NCBI RefSeq assembly: GCF_904846605.1
Contig: NZ_CAJHBI010000018.1
Span: forward strand, 1 to 64,000
From: Psychrobacter sp. 72-O-c
GTDB lineage: Bacteria > Pseudomonadota > Gammaproteobacteria > Pseudomonadales > Moraxellaceae
Length of the DNA stretch: 64,000 bases
Direction: 5' to 3'
Below the pieces are notes generated by a model that saw only the letters and a program-made list of their open reading frames with translations, was not told where the DNA came from and did not search any database. Below, one piece after another: positions 31,097 through 42,158 of this stretch (position 1 is its first letter; every line of letters starts with the position of its first letter). Position numbers and translations under genes: made by a program.

Positions 31097-31573
31097 ATGT
31101 CAAAAAAATCAAAAAAGCCTGACAATCAAATTTGTGCCAATAAAAAGGCTCGCCACGAGTACTTCATTGAAGAGACGTTTGAAGCAGGTTTGTCACTCCA
31201 AGGTTGGGAAGTTAAAGCCATCCGTGCCGGTAAAATGAAGATTACGGAAGCTTACGTTACCTTCCGTAATGGGGAAGCGTTCTTATTTGGGTCGCATGTG
31301 CAAGCCCTACTTTCAAGCTCGACCCATGTAGACCCTGATAGTATTCGGACTCGCAAGCTGCTGCTCAATCGCCGCGAAATCGAAAAACTATTTGGAGCAG
31401 TCAACCAAAAAGGCTATTCCTGCGTACCTTTGTCTTGTTATTGGAAGCGCTCAATGGTCAAATGCCAGATTGCGCTGGCGGTAGGTAAAAAACAGCACGA
31501 CAAACGCAAAACCTTAAAAGACCGTGATTGGGAACGTGATAAACAGCGCGGCTTTAAACAACATTTAGACTAG
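31097..31573 (+). CDS. smpB: SsrA-binding protein SmpB
   Basis: Carries tmRNA to stalled ribosomes in trans-translation. An OB-type barrel with [17 protein letters not shown] at 15-31 and [11 protein letters not shown], ending in a basic tail with [10 protein letters not shown] that folds in the ribosomal A site. 158 residues is normal. A strong terminator follows. Confidence 0.97.
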   Translation: MSKKSKKPDNQICANKKARHEYFIEETFEAGLSLQGWEVKAIRAGKMKITEAYVTFRNGEAFLFGSHVQALLSSSTHVDPDSIRTRKLLLNRREIEKLFGAVNQKGYSCVPLSCYWKRSMVKCQIALAVGKKQHDKRKTLKDRDWERDKQRGFKQHLD

Positions 31574-31625
31574 CCGCTTTTATACTAGAGATGTTAGTTT
31601 AACAACGCACTTGTTTCTTTATGAC

Positions 31626-31668
31626 AAAACGGACAATTCAACCTAGTGGCTGAATTGTCCGTTTTTTA
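31626..31668. terminator. Bidirectional terminator, smpB and rarD
   Basis: A 15-bp arm (ACGGACAATTCA and its complement) with a 10-base loop, A run before and six T after. smpB and rarD converge here. Confidence 0.92.
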
Positions 31669-31700
31669 TTTCACTATACTTTTTATTTCACGTTTTTTTA

Positions 31701-32723
31701 TTAAGCTGCCTGCTCATTTAACACAACTCGCGTATTACGACGAGCACGACGTAACTGACGGATACCATGAGCAATTAAGAAGGCAATACCTAGCCAAATC
31801 AAACCATAGCTGTATATCATAGCTGACTCAAACGGATTACCAAGAACCGTTACCGCTAAAATAAACAATAACGCCGGCTCTAAATAACTCATCATCCCGT
31901 ATACATTCACAGGCAACATTTGACTGGCATCAATATTAGTTTTAATGGCCAGTACGCTAAGTATACCCAAACCTGCCAGCATCACCATAAAGAATCCAGA
32001 ACCTGCTACCAGAGTTAAGCTGCTTGGCGCAAAGAAGACTAAATAACCAAGCGCAAAGGGGGCAAAAATAGTCAAATCCACCAGCATGCCGGTAATCGCA
32101 TCAATACCTTGCAGTCTGCGTACAATATAATATATCGGATAGGTACCGCAGACCCATAGAGTCGCCCACGACACGCTTTGCGTCCGTATAATTTCACTGC
32201 CCACGCCGACCGCTGCAAATGCGACTGCTAACCACTGGAGGCGGCTGAGCTTTTCACCAAACAATACGCAACCGAACACCACCATCATCAAGGGGAATAA
32301 GAAATATCCCATCGCCGTCTGTACGCCTTGACCATTGACGGGTGCCCACATAAATAGCCACAACTGACTTAAAAATATTGGCGTTGGCAATAGTAACCAT
32401 GCCCATTGTTTGACTGACTTCAAGGCGCGTAGCTTATCAATATGCAAATTGAGCCGACCACTGACAAGCAAATATCCGATCAATACCGCCCACATCGCCA
32501 ACATGCGCCAAATAAATACTTGCGTACCTGATAAAGGTGCCAAAAAACTGCTGTACGCATAGAGTATGCCAAACAACACATTGGATACTATGGCAAACGA
32601 TACCCCTAACATCAAGGTGCGCTGTTGCGCACTACCAGTAGTCCAGATGGCAGGTAATAGCCATCGTGACAAAGTGGACGCTACCATATTAGATAGGATT
32701 GACGTAGACATATAGAGCACCAT
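31701..32723 (-). CDS. rarD: RarD family EamA transporter
   Basis: An inner-membrane permease of the drug/metabolite superfamily, 340 residues, about ten hydrophobic segments in two EamA halves. GILYAYSSFLAPLSGTQVF near 50-68 marks the RarD subgroup. Substrate unknown. It is transcribed away from an Lrp/AsnC regulator; such regulators often control an adjacent exporter, so amino-acid or metabolite export is a guess. Start ATG at 32723; a second ATG four codons in is possible. Confidence 0.85.
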   Translation of the reverse strand: MVLYMSTSILSNMVASTLSRWLLPAIWTTGSAQQRTLMLGVSFAIVSNVLFGILYAYSSFLAPLSGTQVFIWRMLAMWAVLIGYLLVSGRLNLHIDKLRALKSVKQWAWLLLPTPIFLSQLWLFMWAPVNGQGVQTAMGYFLFPLMMVVFGCVLFGEKLSRLQWLAVAFAAVGVGSEIIRTQSVSWATLWVCGTYPIYYIVRRLQGIDAITGMLVDLTIFAPFALGYLVFFAPSSLTLVAGSGFFMVMLAGLGILSVLAIKTNIDASQMLPVNVYGMMSYLEPALLFILAVTVLGNPFESAMIYSYGLIWLGIAFLIAHGIRQLRRARRNTRVVLNEQAA

Positions 32724-33057
32724 AAATTGAGATACAAATAAAAAGAGACTGTTACCAGCTTTGATTTTATATTTGTTGGCTGATAAGATTCATTTTACAA
32801 GGATATGATGAAAAAATATCTCAACATTATCTTAATTATGATTTTATTTATCTAAAAATAGCGTGGTAATAGCTTTATTTATTAGATTTCAAATTATTAT
32901 GATAATAAAGCTATATTCTCTCAGTACTGTGCAATTTTTTATCAAGAATATAGTCGAGCCAATTTAGAAAAGACACAGTGCTACAACCTGTCTCTCTTTT
33001 ATGTTGAATTGAAAACACCACCCCTACCAAATATTTTATCTAAGAGGACATACGCTT
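32724..33057. other. Divergent regulatory region, rarD-Lrp regulator
   Basis: AT-rich, 334 bases. It holds an 11-bp perfect inverted repeat with arms 32869-32879 and 32904-32914 (24 bases apart), candidate for binding by the adjacent Lrp-type regulator. No coding frame is visible. Confidence 0.5.
32869..32914. promoter_or_regulatory. Candidate operator: 11-bp inverted repeat
   Basis: ATAGCTTTATT and AATAAAGCTAT, fully complementary, in the middle of the divergent region. Arms 35 bases centre to centre. Confidence 0.45.
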
Positions 33058-33525
33058 ATGAGTCAGCTTTTAGACAATACTGATAAAGCCATTTTGAACT
33101 TACTACAAGACGATGCGACACTACCACTAAAAACGGTGGCGGAACACGTTCATGTGTCTATCGCCACTGCGCAGCGCCGAATTCAAGCACTGATAGATAA
33201 TGGCGTGATTACCAAGCAAGTGGCTATTGTCAATCCTGATAAGGTTGGCTACGGTCTAACAGTGGTGGTAATGATAGAGATGGAGCGCTCCAATAACTCG
33301 ATGCAGCATCGATTTGAGCGCTTAATGGACGCGCAGTCGCGAGTGATGAGCTGCTATGAAGTATCGGGCGATTTTGCTTTTATGTTGATGGTCAACGCTA
33401 GAAATATGAGCGACTATCATCAGTTCACGCGCAGCTTGCTAACTTATGAAAATAATGTGCGCAATTTCAAAAGTCAGTTTGTGATGAATTTTACCAAGAG
33501 TGGTACAAAGATTTTGTTGGATTGA
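33058..33525 (+). CDS. Lrp/AsnC family transcriptional regulator
   Basis: 155 residues: N-terminal winged helix (DKAILNLLQDDATLPLKTVAEHVHVS, quoted in pieces; helix-turn-helix near 23-50) and a C-terminal RAM effector domain. Binds DNA as oligomers and senses an amino acid. Its divergent position to rarD suggests it controls rarD and itself. The amino acid sensed cannot be inferred. Confidence 0.9.
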   Translation: MSQLLDNTDKAILNLLQDDATLPLKTVAEHVHVSIATAQRRIQALIDNGVITKQVAIVNPDKVGYGLTVVVMIEMERSNNSMQHRFERLMDAQSRVMSCYEVSGDFAFMLMVNARNMSDYHQFTRSLLTYENNVRNFKSQFVMNFTKSGTKILLD

Positions 33526-33560
33526 TAGCTATAGGTAGTGGTTAAGACTGAATAGCTTTT

Positions 33561-33947
33561 CTATTCTTTGTCAGCTACAAGGTGAAGAAAATAAGGAAGA
33601 GCAAAAAATAAAGTCATAAATACATATACGAATAAAACAGACAAAAATGTCCCAATATGTATACCTGTCCTGCCCATATTGGTCAAATATTCAAAGCTTA
33701 TTAGAGCGATGCCCGCTATAGGAACTAACAGAGCAACTATTAGATGTTTAGTAGTAAAAGATTTACTGCGGTAATAGCCTTTGTTGTGAAAATAGATAGT
33801 CGCTATAAGGTGAATCAGCAGGACTGGCACTATAATATAAAAAATATAAGATACAGTCATCAACCCATTTGATACGTTCATGTCTATAGCATTCGCTGAT
33901 AGTGGAATCAGCAAACACAGTACAAGCGCTATTATTTTTCTTGGCAT
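33561..33947 (-). CDS. Small membrane protein of unknown function
   Basis: 128 residues with an N-terminal signal-like or membrane segment (about 4-18) and three further hydrophobic segments (near 29-50, 68-84 and 97-120). No family recognised. AGGAGT before the ATG is a good ribosome-binding site. It converges with the Lrp regulator; the gap is 35 bases. Confidence 0.65.
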   Translation of the reverse strand: MPRKIIALVLCLLIPLSANAIDMNVSNGLMTVSYIFYIIVPVLLIHLIATIYFHNKGYYRSKSFTTKHLIVALLVPIAGIALISFEYLTNMGRTGIHIGTFLSVLFVYVFMTLFFALPYFLHLVADKE

Positions 33948-34249
33948 TCCTACTCCTAGGTAGTGTTGTTCTTAGAAGATGCTGTTCTTAATATATAACC
34001 GCTCTCACAGAGATTAAAGCATAATATGGTTAAACCCTGAACTAAAACAGTTTGGCTATACCCAATTAGCCGTTGAAAACACTATTTCTCATAGAATACT
34101 GTATCTAGCCTCCCTAATACCGTGAGATTAACTCACGCTATCAATAACTTATCACTACCTGAAGTATATTCATGTTAAGATGAGCGGTTTTAATCATATA
34201 TATCCTTAGCTCTTATTAATAGCCATATTCTTAGCCTACAGGTCCGCCC
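33948..34249. other. Intergenic region upstream of the YgiQ gene
   Basis: Mostly AT-rich with no clear gene, promoter or RNA. It separates divergently read genes. Confidence 0.4.
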
Positions 34250-36712
34250 ATGTCTGCCGATACCATCGCCCGCACCGCTTTTAAACAAGGCACTAAGCCA
34301 CTTTACGATTACGACAAACACTGGGCAAGTTGCTATGAGCCTGCGCCTTATCTACCAATGACCCGCAAGGAAATGGACGCGCTAGGCTGGGATGCTTGTG
34401 ATGTCATTATCATCTCAGGCGATGCTTATGTTGACCATCCCAGCTTTGGTATGGCTATTATCGGACGTTTGTTAGAGGCACAAGGCTTTCGTGTGGGTAT
34501 CATTGCCCAGCCCGATTGGAAGAGTAAAGACGCCTTTATGGAGCTCGGCAAGCCCGTTTATGCCTATGGCGTGACCGCTGGCAACATGGACAGTATGATT
34601 AACCGCTACACCGCTGACCGTAAGATTCGTAGCGATGATGCTTATTCTCCGGGTAATGTGGCAGACAAGCGTCCTGACCGCGCCGCTATCGTTTATAGCC
34701 AACGCTGCCGTGAAGCTTATCCAGATGTCCCTATTATTTTAGGTGGTATTGAAGGCAGTCTGCGCCGTATTGCTCATTATGACTATTGGTCAGATAAGGT
34801 ACGCCGCAGTGTTTTACTCGACGCCCGTGCTGACGTATTACTGTACGGTAATGCCGAACGCGCCATCGTCGATGTCGTGCACGGTTTATCAAAAGGCTAT
34901 ACCCTAGAGCAAATGAGCAAACTGCGTGGTACGTGCTATTTATTAACCCCGACCCGTCGCCATTGGCAAGCGGATATGATCGAAGTGGCGAGTAATGATG
35001 TCGATACGGTTGGCCGCGTTGATCCGATTATCAATCCATATGTGATGACCGAAGACATTGATAGCTGTAAAGTCGAACAAGACAAACCTTCTGACTCCCC
35101 CGTCGGGCAATCCCTATCATCGATGTCAGCGCAGTATCAAGGTTTTGTCGCAGAGCCGGTAACTAATAAAGTTATTAATGCCGATCAAGTCGATGAAGAT
35201 ACCCAAGTGGTGCAGATGCGTGGCTTTGATAAACTTAAAACAGACGATAGCAAAACAGACAAGCCTAAAACGGCTCTTAAACATAAGCTGAAATTACCAG
35301 CCCGTGAAAAGACTGTTATTCGCTTGCCGGATTATGAACACGTCAAATCTGATCCTGTACTGTATGCTCATGCCAGCCGAATCTTGCACCTTGAGACCAA
35401 CCCTGGTAATGCTCGCGCCTTAGTTCAACGTCATAGTAGCGGCGCCGGTAACTCATTTACCTCGATTGATGTGTGGCTCAATCCGCCACCGATTCCACTA
35501 TCGACAGAAGAGATGGATTACGTATTTGACTTGCCTTATGCACGCCTACCGCATCCGAGCTATGGCGACGCGCGCATTCCTGCTTATGACATGATTAAAT
35601 TTTCGGTGAATATCATGCGTGGCTGCTTTGGCGGCTGTACTTTTTGCTCAATTACCGAGCACGAAGGACGTATTATTCAAAACCGCTCAGAAGAGTCCAT
35701 TCTACGCGAAGTTGAAGCCATTCGTGATACTGCGCCCAACTTCACCGGCGTGATATCTGACCTTGGTGGCCCAACCGCTAATATGTATCGTCTAAGCTGT
35801 AAAGATGAGAAGATTGAAAAGAACTGCCGCAAACCGTCTTGTGTCTATCCTGACGTCTGTGAGAATTTAATTACCGATCATAGTAATTTGACTAAACTAT
35901 ATCGTAAAGCACGTGATATCAAAGGCGTCAAAAAAATCCTTATTGCCTCTGGTCTACGTTATGATTTGGCCGTTAAAGATCCTGAATATGTCAAAGAGCT
36001 GGTCAGTCATCATGTTGGCGGCTATCTAAAAATTGCTCCTGAGCATTCAGAAGAAGGCGTCTTGTCGAAAATGATGAAGCCGGGCATGGGCAGTTACGAT
36101 CAATTTAAAGCCATGTTTGAGCAGTTCAGCCAAGAAGCGAGTAAAGAGCAGTACCTCATTCCTTACTTTATCGCCGCCCATCCGGGTACCAAAGACGAAG
36201 ACATGATGAACCTTGCGCTTTGGATCAAAAGCCATGGCTACCGCGCGGATCAAGTACAAGCGTTTTATCCCAGTCCCATGGCCACTGCCACAACCATGTA
36301 TCACACCCATAAAGATCCGCTACATAAAGTTAGCCGTGCTGAGGGTGACATGGATATCGTCAAATCCGGTAAACAGCGCAAATTACACAAAGCATTCTTA
36401 CGCTATCACGACCCAAAAAACTGGGTACTACTACGTGAGGCGCTTAAAAGTATGGGCCGTGGCGATCTTATTGGCAAAGGTCGTGGCTGCCTAATACCAC
36501 CTTTTAACGCCAGTTTAGAAGGGCGTGATGCGGCGCAGGACAGCTATCATTCGGCGCGTAAAAAGAACAGTCGTCTTGGTAATGACTCTGTAAAACGTAA
36601 TAATCCTGTCGCTGCTGCTGCGAAAAGTCCAGTGGGCAAAAACTCTAAAAGAGTCAGCAAAGGCAATTTCCAGACCCAGCACACTGGACTGCCACCGCGT
36701 AAAACTAAGTAA
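34250..36712 (+). CDS. YgiQ family radical SAM protein
   Basis: A large radical SAM enzyme (820 residues; E. coli YgiQ about 740). An N-terminal domain with [17 protein letters not shown] near 51-67, then a radical SAM barrel with the CxxxCxxC cluster Cys459, Cys463 and Cys466 in [16 protein letters not shown]3362 C-terminal region follows. The reaction is unknown. A roughly 100-residue polar insert (about 275-375) rich in Asp, Lys and Ser lies before the barrel; the tail is basic. A terminator follows at 36771-36812. Confidence 0.93.
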   Translation: MSADTIARTAFKQGTKPLYDYDKHWASCYEPAPYLPMTRKEMDALGWDACDVIIISGDAYVDHPSFGMAIIGRLLEAQGFRVGIIAQPDWKSKDAFMELGKPVYAYGVTAGNMDSMINRYTADRKIRSDDAYSPGNVADKRPDRAAIVYSQRCREAYPDVPIILGGIEGSLRRIAHYDYWSDKVRRSVLLDARADVLLYGNAERAIVDVVHGLSKGYTLEQMSKLRGTCYLLTPTRRHWQADMIEVASNDVDTVGRVDPIINPYVMTEDIDSCKVEQDKPSDSPVGQSLSSMSAQYQGFVAEPVTNKVINADQVDEDTQVVQMRGFDKLKTDDSKTDKPKTALKHKLKLPAREKTVIRLPDYEHVKSDPVLYAHASRILHLETNPGNARALVQRHSSGAGNSFTSIDVWLNPPPIPLSTEEMDYVFDLPYARLPHPSYGDARIPAYDMIKFSVNIMRGCFGGCTFCSITEHEGRIIQNRSEESILREVEAIRDTAPNFTGVISDLGGPTANMYRLSCKDEKIEKNCRKPSCVYPDVCENLITDHSNLTKLYRKARDIKGVKKILIASGLRYDLAVKDPEYVKELVSHHVGGYLKIAPEHSEEGVLSKMMKPGMGSYDQFKAMFEQFSQEASKEQYLIPYFIAAHPGTKDEDMMNLALWIKSHGYRADQVQAFYPSPMATATTMYHTHKDPLHKVSRAEGDMDIVKSGKQRKLHKAFLRYHDPKNWVLLREALKSMGRGDLIGKGRGCLIPPFNASLEGRDAAQDSYHSARKKNSRLGNDSVKRNNPVAAAAKSPVGKNSKRVSKGNFQTQHTGLPPRKTK

Positions 36713-36770
36713 ACGGATCAATTAACCTGACTGAGCCAATATAAATGAAATAAGTCAAATCAGTTTAGAC

Positions 36771-36812
36771 AAAAGCGTACATCAGCCCTTAAGCTGTTGT
36801 ACGCTTTTTATT
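36771..36812 (+). terminator. Terminator of the YgiQ gene
   Basis: AAAAGCGTAC arm and GTACGCTTTTT with an 18-base inner segment that contains a second small stem. Five T follow. Confidence 0.85.
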
Positions 36813-36990
36813 GGTCTTTTATTAGCTTAGCTGAATAATTACATTAGTCTACGAATTGAGCAATGAAGCTAACATCTAAGGAACAATTTCTAACATTGTC
36901 CAGATTGGCTTTTCGTTACCATGAACGCCATACGCTTAACGCGTTATTAAGACGAAATACACAATAATTTTTATATTTCTGGAGAAGACT

Positions 36991-37398
36991 ATGAATACCA
37001 TGATGAAACTAGCTACTGCCTTACCAGCCCTTGCTCTACTTAGCGCTTGTGCTACTACCGCTCCTACTGTACCTAGTACTAGCACTCCTTCAGAAAGCGT
37101 AACCAAAGCTGCTTATGATCGTATGGCGCCAGCGCCTTACACTTGTACTGACGACGCTAAAATCATGGCAAAACAGTCTATCAACAAAGAAGAAGTCATG
37201 TTAAACGCCACTCTACCTAAAATTAAATGGTCAGAACAGCCAATCATTTTAAATGGTGGCGTGCAAGGCGATACCGCAAGCTATGTAAACGACTCTAACC
37301 CAGAAATTGTCTATGCATGGCACATGAAAGGCGATAAAGGTATTCTAGCCATGAAATGGGCAGACGGTAAAGAATACCAAGTTAATTGCCAAATATAA
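36991..37398 (+). CDS. Lipoprotein, MliC-like (possible lysozyme inhibitor)
   Basis: 135 residues. LALLSAC (Cys19) is a lipobox; the protein should be lipidated and sit in a membrane facing the periplasm. A Thr/Pro/Ser linker precedes a small domain with two Cys (near 47 and 133) in a pattern like MliC, which inhibits c-type lysozyme: YTC near the start, a beta-rich middle with TASYVND, and a WHMKGDKGILAMKW end. The match is by eye, so the assignment is tentative. GGAGAAG precedes the ATG; a terminator follows. Confidence 0.5.
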   Translation: MNTMMKLATALPALALLSACATTAPTVPSTSTPSESVTKAAYDRMAPAPYTCTDDAKIMAKQSINKEEVMLNATLPKIKWSEQPIILNGGVQGDTASYVNDSNPEIVYAWHMKGDKGILAMKWADGKEYQVNCQI

Positions 37399-37485
37399 GC
37401 TATTATTTTGATTGAGAAAATAACGACTTATTCTAATGATTAGATGCATTATTAAGCTTCACAAATAGTCAGTTGTTATAGATAT

Positions 37486-37517
37486 AAAAAACAGTCATCA
37501 AACGATGGCTGTTTTTT
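37486..37517 (+). terminator. Terminator of the MliC-like gene
   Basis: ACAGTCATC, loop AAA, arm CGATGGCTGT (one G-T pair), seven T. Confidence 0.9.
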
Positions 37518-37670
37518 TATGCCTGTTTTTTATACCAAATAATTTAGTTTGATGGGTTTAACATTATGAATTTAGCGTCATAATTTTAGCATTACAGGTT
37601 TTAGTAGAGAAAGTCGAAGAAAACTGGCAGAATAATAGCAGTTATAAATAATACTAAGGGAGACAGGTCA

Positions 37671-38252
37671 ATGGCGAAGCGCCTAATAAGTATAATGACA
37701 ATAAGTGCGGCGAGTATGTTGGCACTAATCGGCTGTGATGATGGCGTGGACAACGATACTACTTCTAACAAGACGGCTGCACTAAATGGGCAAACAACAA
37801 CGACACCTGAAAGTTCTGAGACTAGCACTGTTAATTCAGCAAATACTAGAGCACCAAGTGTTGTCGATTGGTCAGCCATAGCAACTAGTGAGAAGCCTGC
37901 CAACCGTACCGACTATGATTATCCGTTTGCACTCGATAGCCAAAATGTACGCGACTATGCAGACTACTTTAAGGTGGATAACGCTACTGCCCAGCACAAC
38001 TTGACCGTCAGCATGGCAAGTAATGAAGCACTACCCAAAGTATTAGATCAACTTAACAATAGCTATACTTCCCATGAGCTGACCGATGGCGAAAAGATCG
38101 AGCTGATCATTCATACCACGTCAGATATCAAAGCCAGCAGCTATGATTATGTGTTTGAAGAAGACTTCGCGAAAGGGCTGGTATTGCCTATCGTGATTAA
38201 ACCGGATGGTAAGAAGAGTGATGTAGAGCCGCATGGTGGTTCGGAAGAATAG
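37671..38252 (+). CDS. Lipoprotein of unknown function
   Basis: 193 residues. MLALIGCDDG gives a lipobox (Cys24). Then a Thr/Ser/Asn-rich linker and a domain of about 130 residues with no family I recognise. The first residue after Cys is Asp, which in E. coli favours inner-membrane retention; whether this holds here is unknown. AAGGGAGA precedes the ATG. REP1 follows 20 bases after the stop. Confidence 0.7.
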   Translation: MAKRLISIMTISAASMLALIGCDDGVDNDTTSNKTAALNGQTTTTPESSETSTVNSANTRAPSVVDWSAIATSEKPANRTDYDYPFALDSQNVRDYADYFKVDNATAQHNLTVSMASNEALPKVLDQLNNSYTSHELTDGEKIELIIHTTSDIKASSYDYVFEEDFAKGLVLPIVIKPDGKKSDVEPHGGSEE

Positions 38253-38271
38253 AGAGTTGATATATAAACTT

Positions 38272-38294
38272 GTAGGGTGCGCCCCGCGCACCTA
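38272..38294 (+). repeat. REP-like element 1
   Basis: GTAGGGTGCGC, loop CCC, GCGCACCTA: a perfect 7-bp stem (38276-38282 with 38286-38292) with a G at the 5' side bulged. It is inversely oriented to element 2, and the two bracket the RAYT gene. Confidence 0.85.
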
Positions 38295-38335
38295 TGACAT
38301 GTAAAAAAAACAAACTTCCATACAGAAAATAAAAA

Positions 38336-38887
38336 ATGTCACAGTACATCCGTTCATACACGCCAGGCGCTACCTATTTTTTTACCTTGGTTTCATACAA
38401 TCGAAGAAAAATACTGTGTGAAGATGACTTCTTGCAAGCCTTTAAAAATAGTATAAAACAAGTTCAACAACACTATCCTTTTGAAATTATTGCATGGGTA
38501 CAACTGCCTGATCATTTACATTGTATTTGGAAAATGCCTACTAACGATGCTGATTATAGTATGCGCTGGTCACAGATAAAACGCTTAACTACTCAGGCTT
38601 GCCCACAATACCATTTGCCAATAGAGGAGTTAAGCTATTCAAAGGTAAAAAGGAAAGAGAAAGGTGTCTGGCAACGCCGATTTTTTGAGCACCAAATAAG
38701 AGATGAAGCGGACTTGATAAAGCATATGGATTATCTACATTACAATCCTGTTAAGCACGGATTGGTTGAAAAGGGTTTAGATTGGCAGTATTCGAGCTTT
38801 CATCGTTATGTGAGGCAAGGTTCTTATGCGGAGGACTGGGGTGACTTGGTTAATTTTTCAGAAAGTTTTTCTGATGGGTTAGAGTAG
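38336..38887 (+). CDS. REP-associated tyrosine transposase (RAYT, Y1_Tnp)
   Basis: 183 residues of the IS200/IS605-like HUH superfamily. The HUH motif is His60 and His62 in PDHLHCIW; the likely catalytic Tyr is Tyr133 in MDYLHYNPVKHG. RAYTs cut and move single-stranded REP hairpins without making classic transposon ends. Two REP-like elements in inverted orientation lie just outside the gene (38272 and 38898), as expected. Start ATG at 38336 has no clear Shine-Dalgarno, so expression may be weak. It converges with the Hint gene. Confidence 0.9.
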   Translation: MSQYIRSYTPGATYFFTLVSYNRRKILCEDDFLQAFKNSIKQVQQHYPFEIIAWVQLPDHLHCIWKMPTNDADYSMRWSQIKRLTTQACPQYHLPIEELSYSKVKRKEKGVWQRRFFEHQIRDEADLIKHMDYLHYNPVKHGLVEKGLDWQYSSFHRYVRQGSYAEDWGDLVNFSESFSDGLE

Positions 38888-38897
38888 TTTATTTTTC

Positions 38898-38921
38898 TAG
38901 GTGCGCTGGGCGCACCCTACG
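38898..38921 (-). repeat. REP-like element 2
   Basis: Same unit as element 1 in the opposite orientation: stem GGTGCGC, loop TGG, GCGCACC at 38900-38916. It begins 11 bases after the RAYT stop and ends 6 bases before the Hint stop. Confidence 0.85.
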
Positions 38922-38926
38922 CTCAA

Positions 38927-39853
38927 TCACTTGCGTGCGTCCATATTGAAGTCAGCATAACCATCGCCAAGCATACGTTTGGGCGCAATATATTCAAGTA
39001 GAAAATTTTCGGGGTTGTCAGTACCGCAGTTGGTATTGTGAACCATAATTTGATTAAAACCACCGACACAGTAGGTGTGATAGTCCTCAACTTCGAGATT
39101 ATATACCGTCGTGGTATAAGGAATATAAGACTCTGTACCATCATCATGGGTGGTGATATTGTAGTTATTACAGGAAATATCCGTTTTTTGAAACTGACCA
39201 AAAGTTTTACGAATATTGTCCATATCAAATAGCGTGCCTTTACTTAGGCTTTCCTCCATATCTTCAATATCTTCCACAGCATGAGCATAATAAGGTGTGG
39301 CATGCATCCATGCCATATTATCGGCCTGATCAATACCATACTGGTATAAGGGTTTAGCGGCTATCACTGCATAATGATTGCCATTTTCTGGATTCACTAG
39401 TACATCCCCAAACGTTAGCTGATCTGCACGTCTCCATTCAGGTGTATCAAGTAACGCTAAATCCTCTGGCGGTCCAATAAGTGAACGATCTCGATCAGTA
39501 TGATATCCTTTACCCACGACCATAAAGGGGTGGTTTGGCGTGACACCAACATGGTTTGGTAACATCGCATAATGAATATCCTCTATATCATCTATATCTG
39601 TTAGAGCGGGTCTAGTGATATCGATATATCCAACGTACCATATCTCTTTGTTTTCAAACTTAAAGGTCTTAGTCACTCGTTTAAAGACAGGCTCTCCGAT
39701 ACCATTTTCAGGTGCTGATAGTACTTTGTCACCCACTTCGATATCTTGTATCGGTTTGTAGCTAAACCTATTTGGCCCCTCTACTCTGACTGATGTTCCT
39801 TTAACAAAACAACCAATTTCGCGCTGGCTGGCATCTTGTATTATCGTTCTCAT
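38927..39853 (-). CDS. Orphan Hint (intein-like) domain protein
   Basis: 308 residues. Nearly all is one Hint fold: Cys15 in GCFVKGTSV (splice-junction Cys), VGDKVLS, TPNHPFMVV (block B TxxH), and at the end EDYHTYCVGG plus IMVHNT (block G with His-Asn273, then Thr274). Only 14 residues precede Cys15 and about 35 follow Asn273. That makes a bare intein-like domain with a 49-residue total flank. It could be a bacterial intein-like domain, a leftover of a polymorphic toxin whose Hint sits before the toxin tip, or a fragment truncated by REP insertion. No toxin or immunity gene is beside it. Weak GGA precedes the ATG; an in-frame stop lies three codons upstream, so it does not extend. Confidence 0.75.
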   Translation of the reverse strand: MRTIIQDASQREIGCFVKGTSVRVEGPNRFSYKPIQDIEVGDKVLSAPENGIGEPVFKRVTKTFKFENKEIWYVGYIDITRPALTDIDDIEDIHYAMLPNHVGVTPNHPFMVVGKGYHTDRDRSLIGPPEDLALLDTPEWRRADQLTFGDVLVNPENGNHYAVIAAKPLYQYGIDQADNMAWMHATPYYAHAVEDIEDMEESLSKGTLFDMDNIRKTFGQFQKTDISCNNYNITTHDDGTESYIPYTTTVYNLEVEDYHTYCVGGFNQIMVHNTNCGTDNPENFLLEYIAPKRMLGDGYADFNMDARK

Positions 39854-39878
39854 AAAACATTATCCAATGTTTGCAAGT

Positions 39879-39900
39879 GGTAGCGCCCAGCGCATCTATA
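39879..39900 (+). repeat. Degenerate REP-like element 3
   Basis: GTAGCGCCCAGCGCATCTATA: the REP unit with GGTG missing from one arm and one base change in the other. It lies between ligA and the Hint gene, so a REP-like sequence stands on each side of the Hint gene. Confidence 0.55.
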
Positions 39901-39920
39901 AATCTCAGTTGAAGCTAAAT

Positions 39921-42026
<2,106 letters not shown>

Positions 42027-42077
42027 TCAAGATGCCGATATCATAACAAGTTTATAGGATATTGTGATAATTGATAA

Positions 42078-42114
42078 AGGCAAATAACGTGAAATGAATC
42101 ACATTATTTGCCTC
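42078..42114 (-). other. Inverted repeat between zipA and ligA
   Basis: GGCAAATAA-GTGA and TCAC-TTATTTGCC arms with a single bulge on each side. No long T run follows, so it is a weak terminator or mRNA structure between two co-oriented genes. Confidence 0.4.
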
Positions 42115-42158
42115 GTTTAAGCTATTTAGCTTTTGAAGAATATAAATTGTTAAATATT

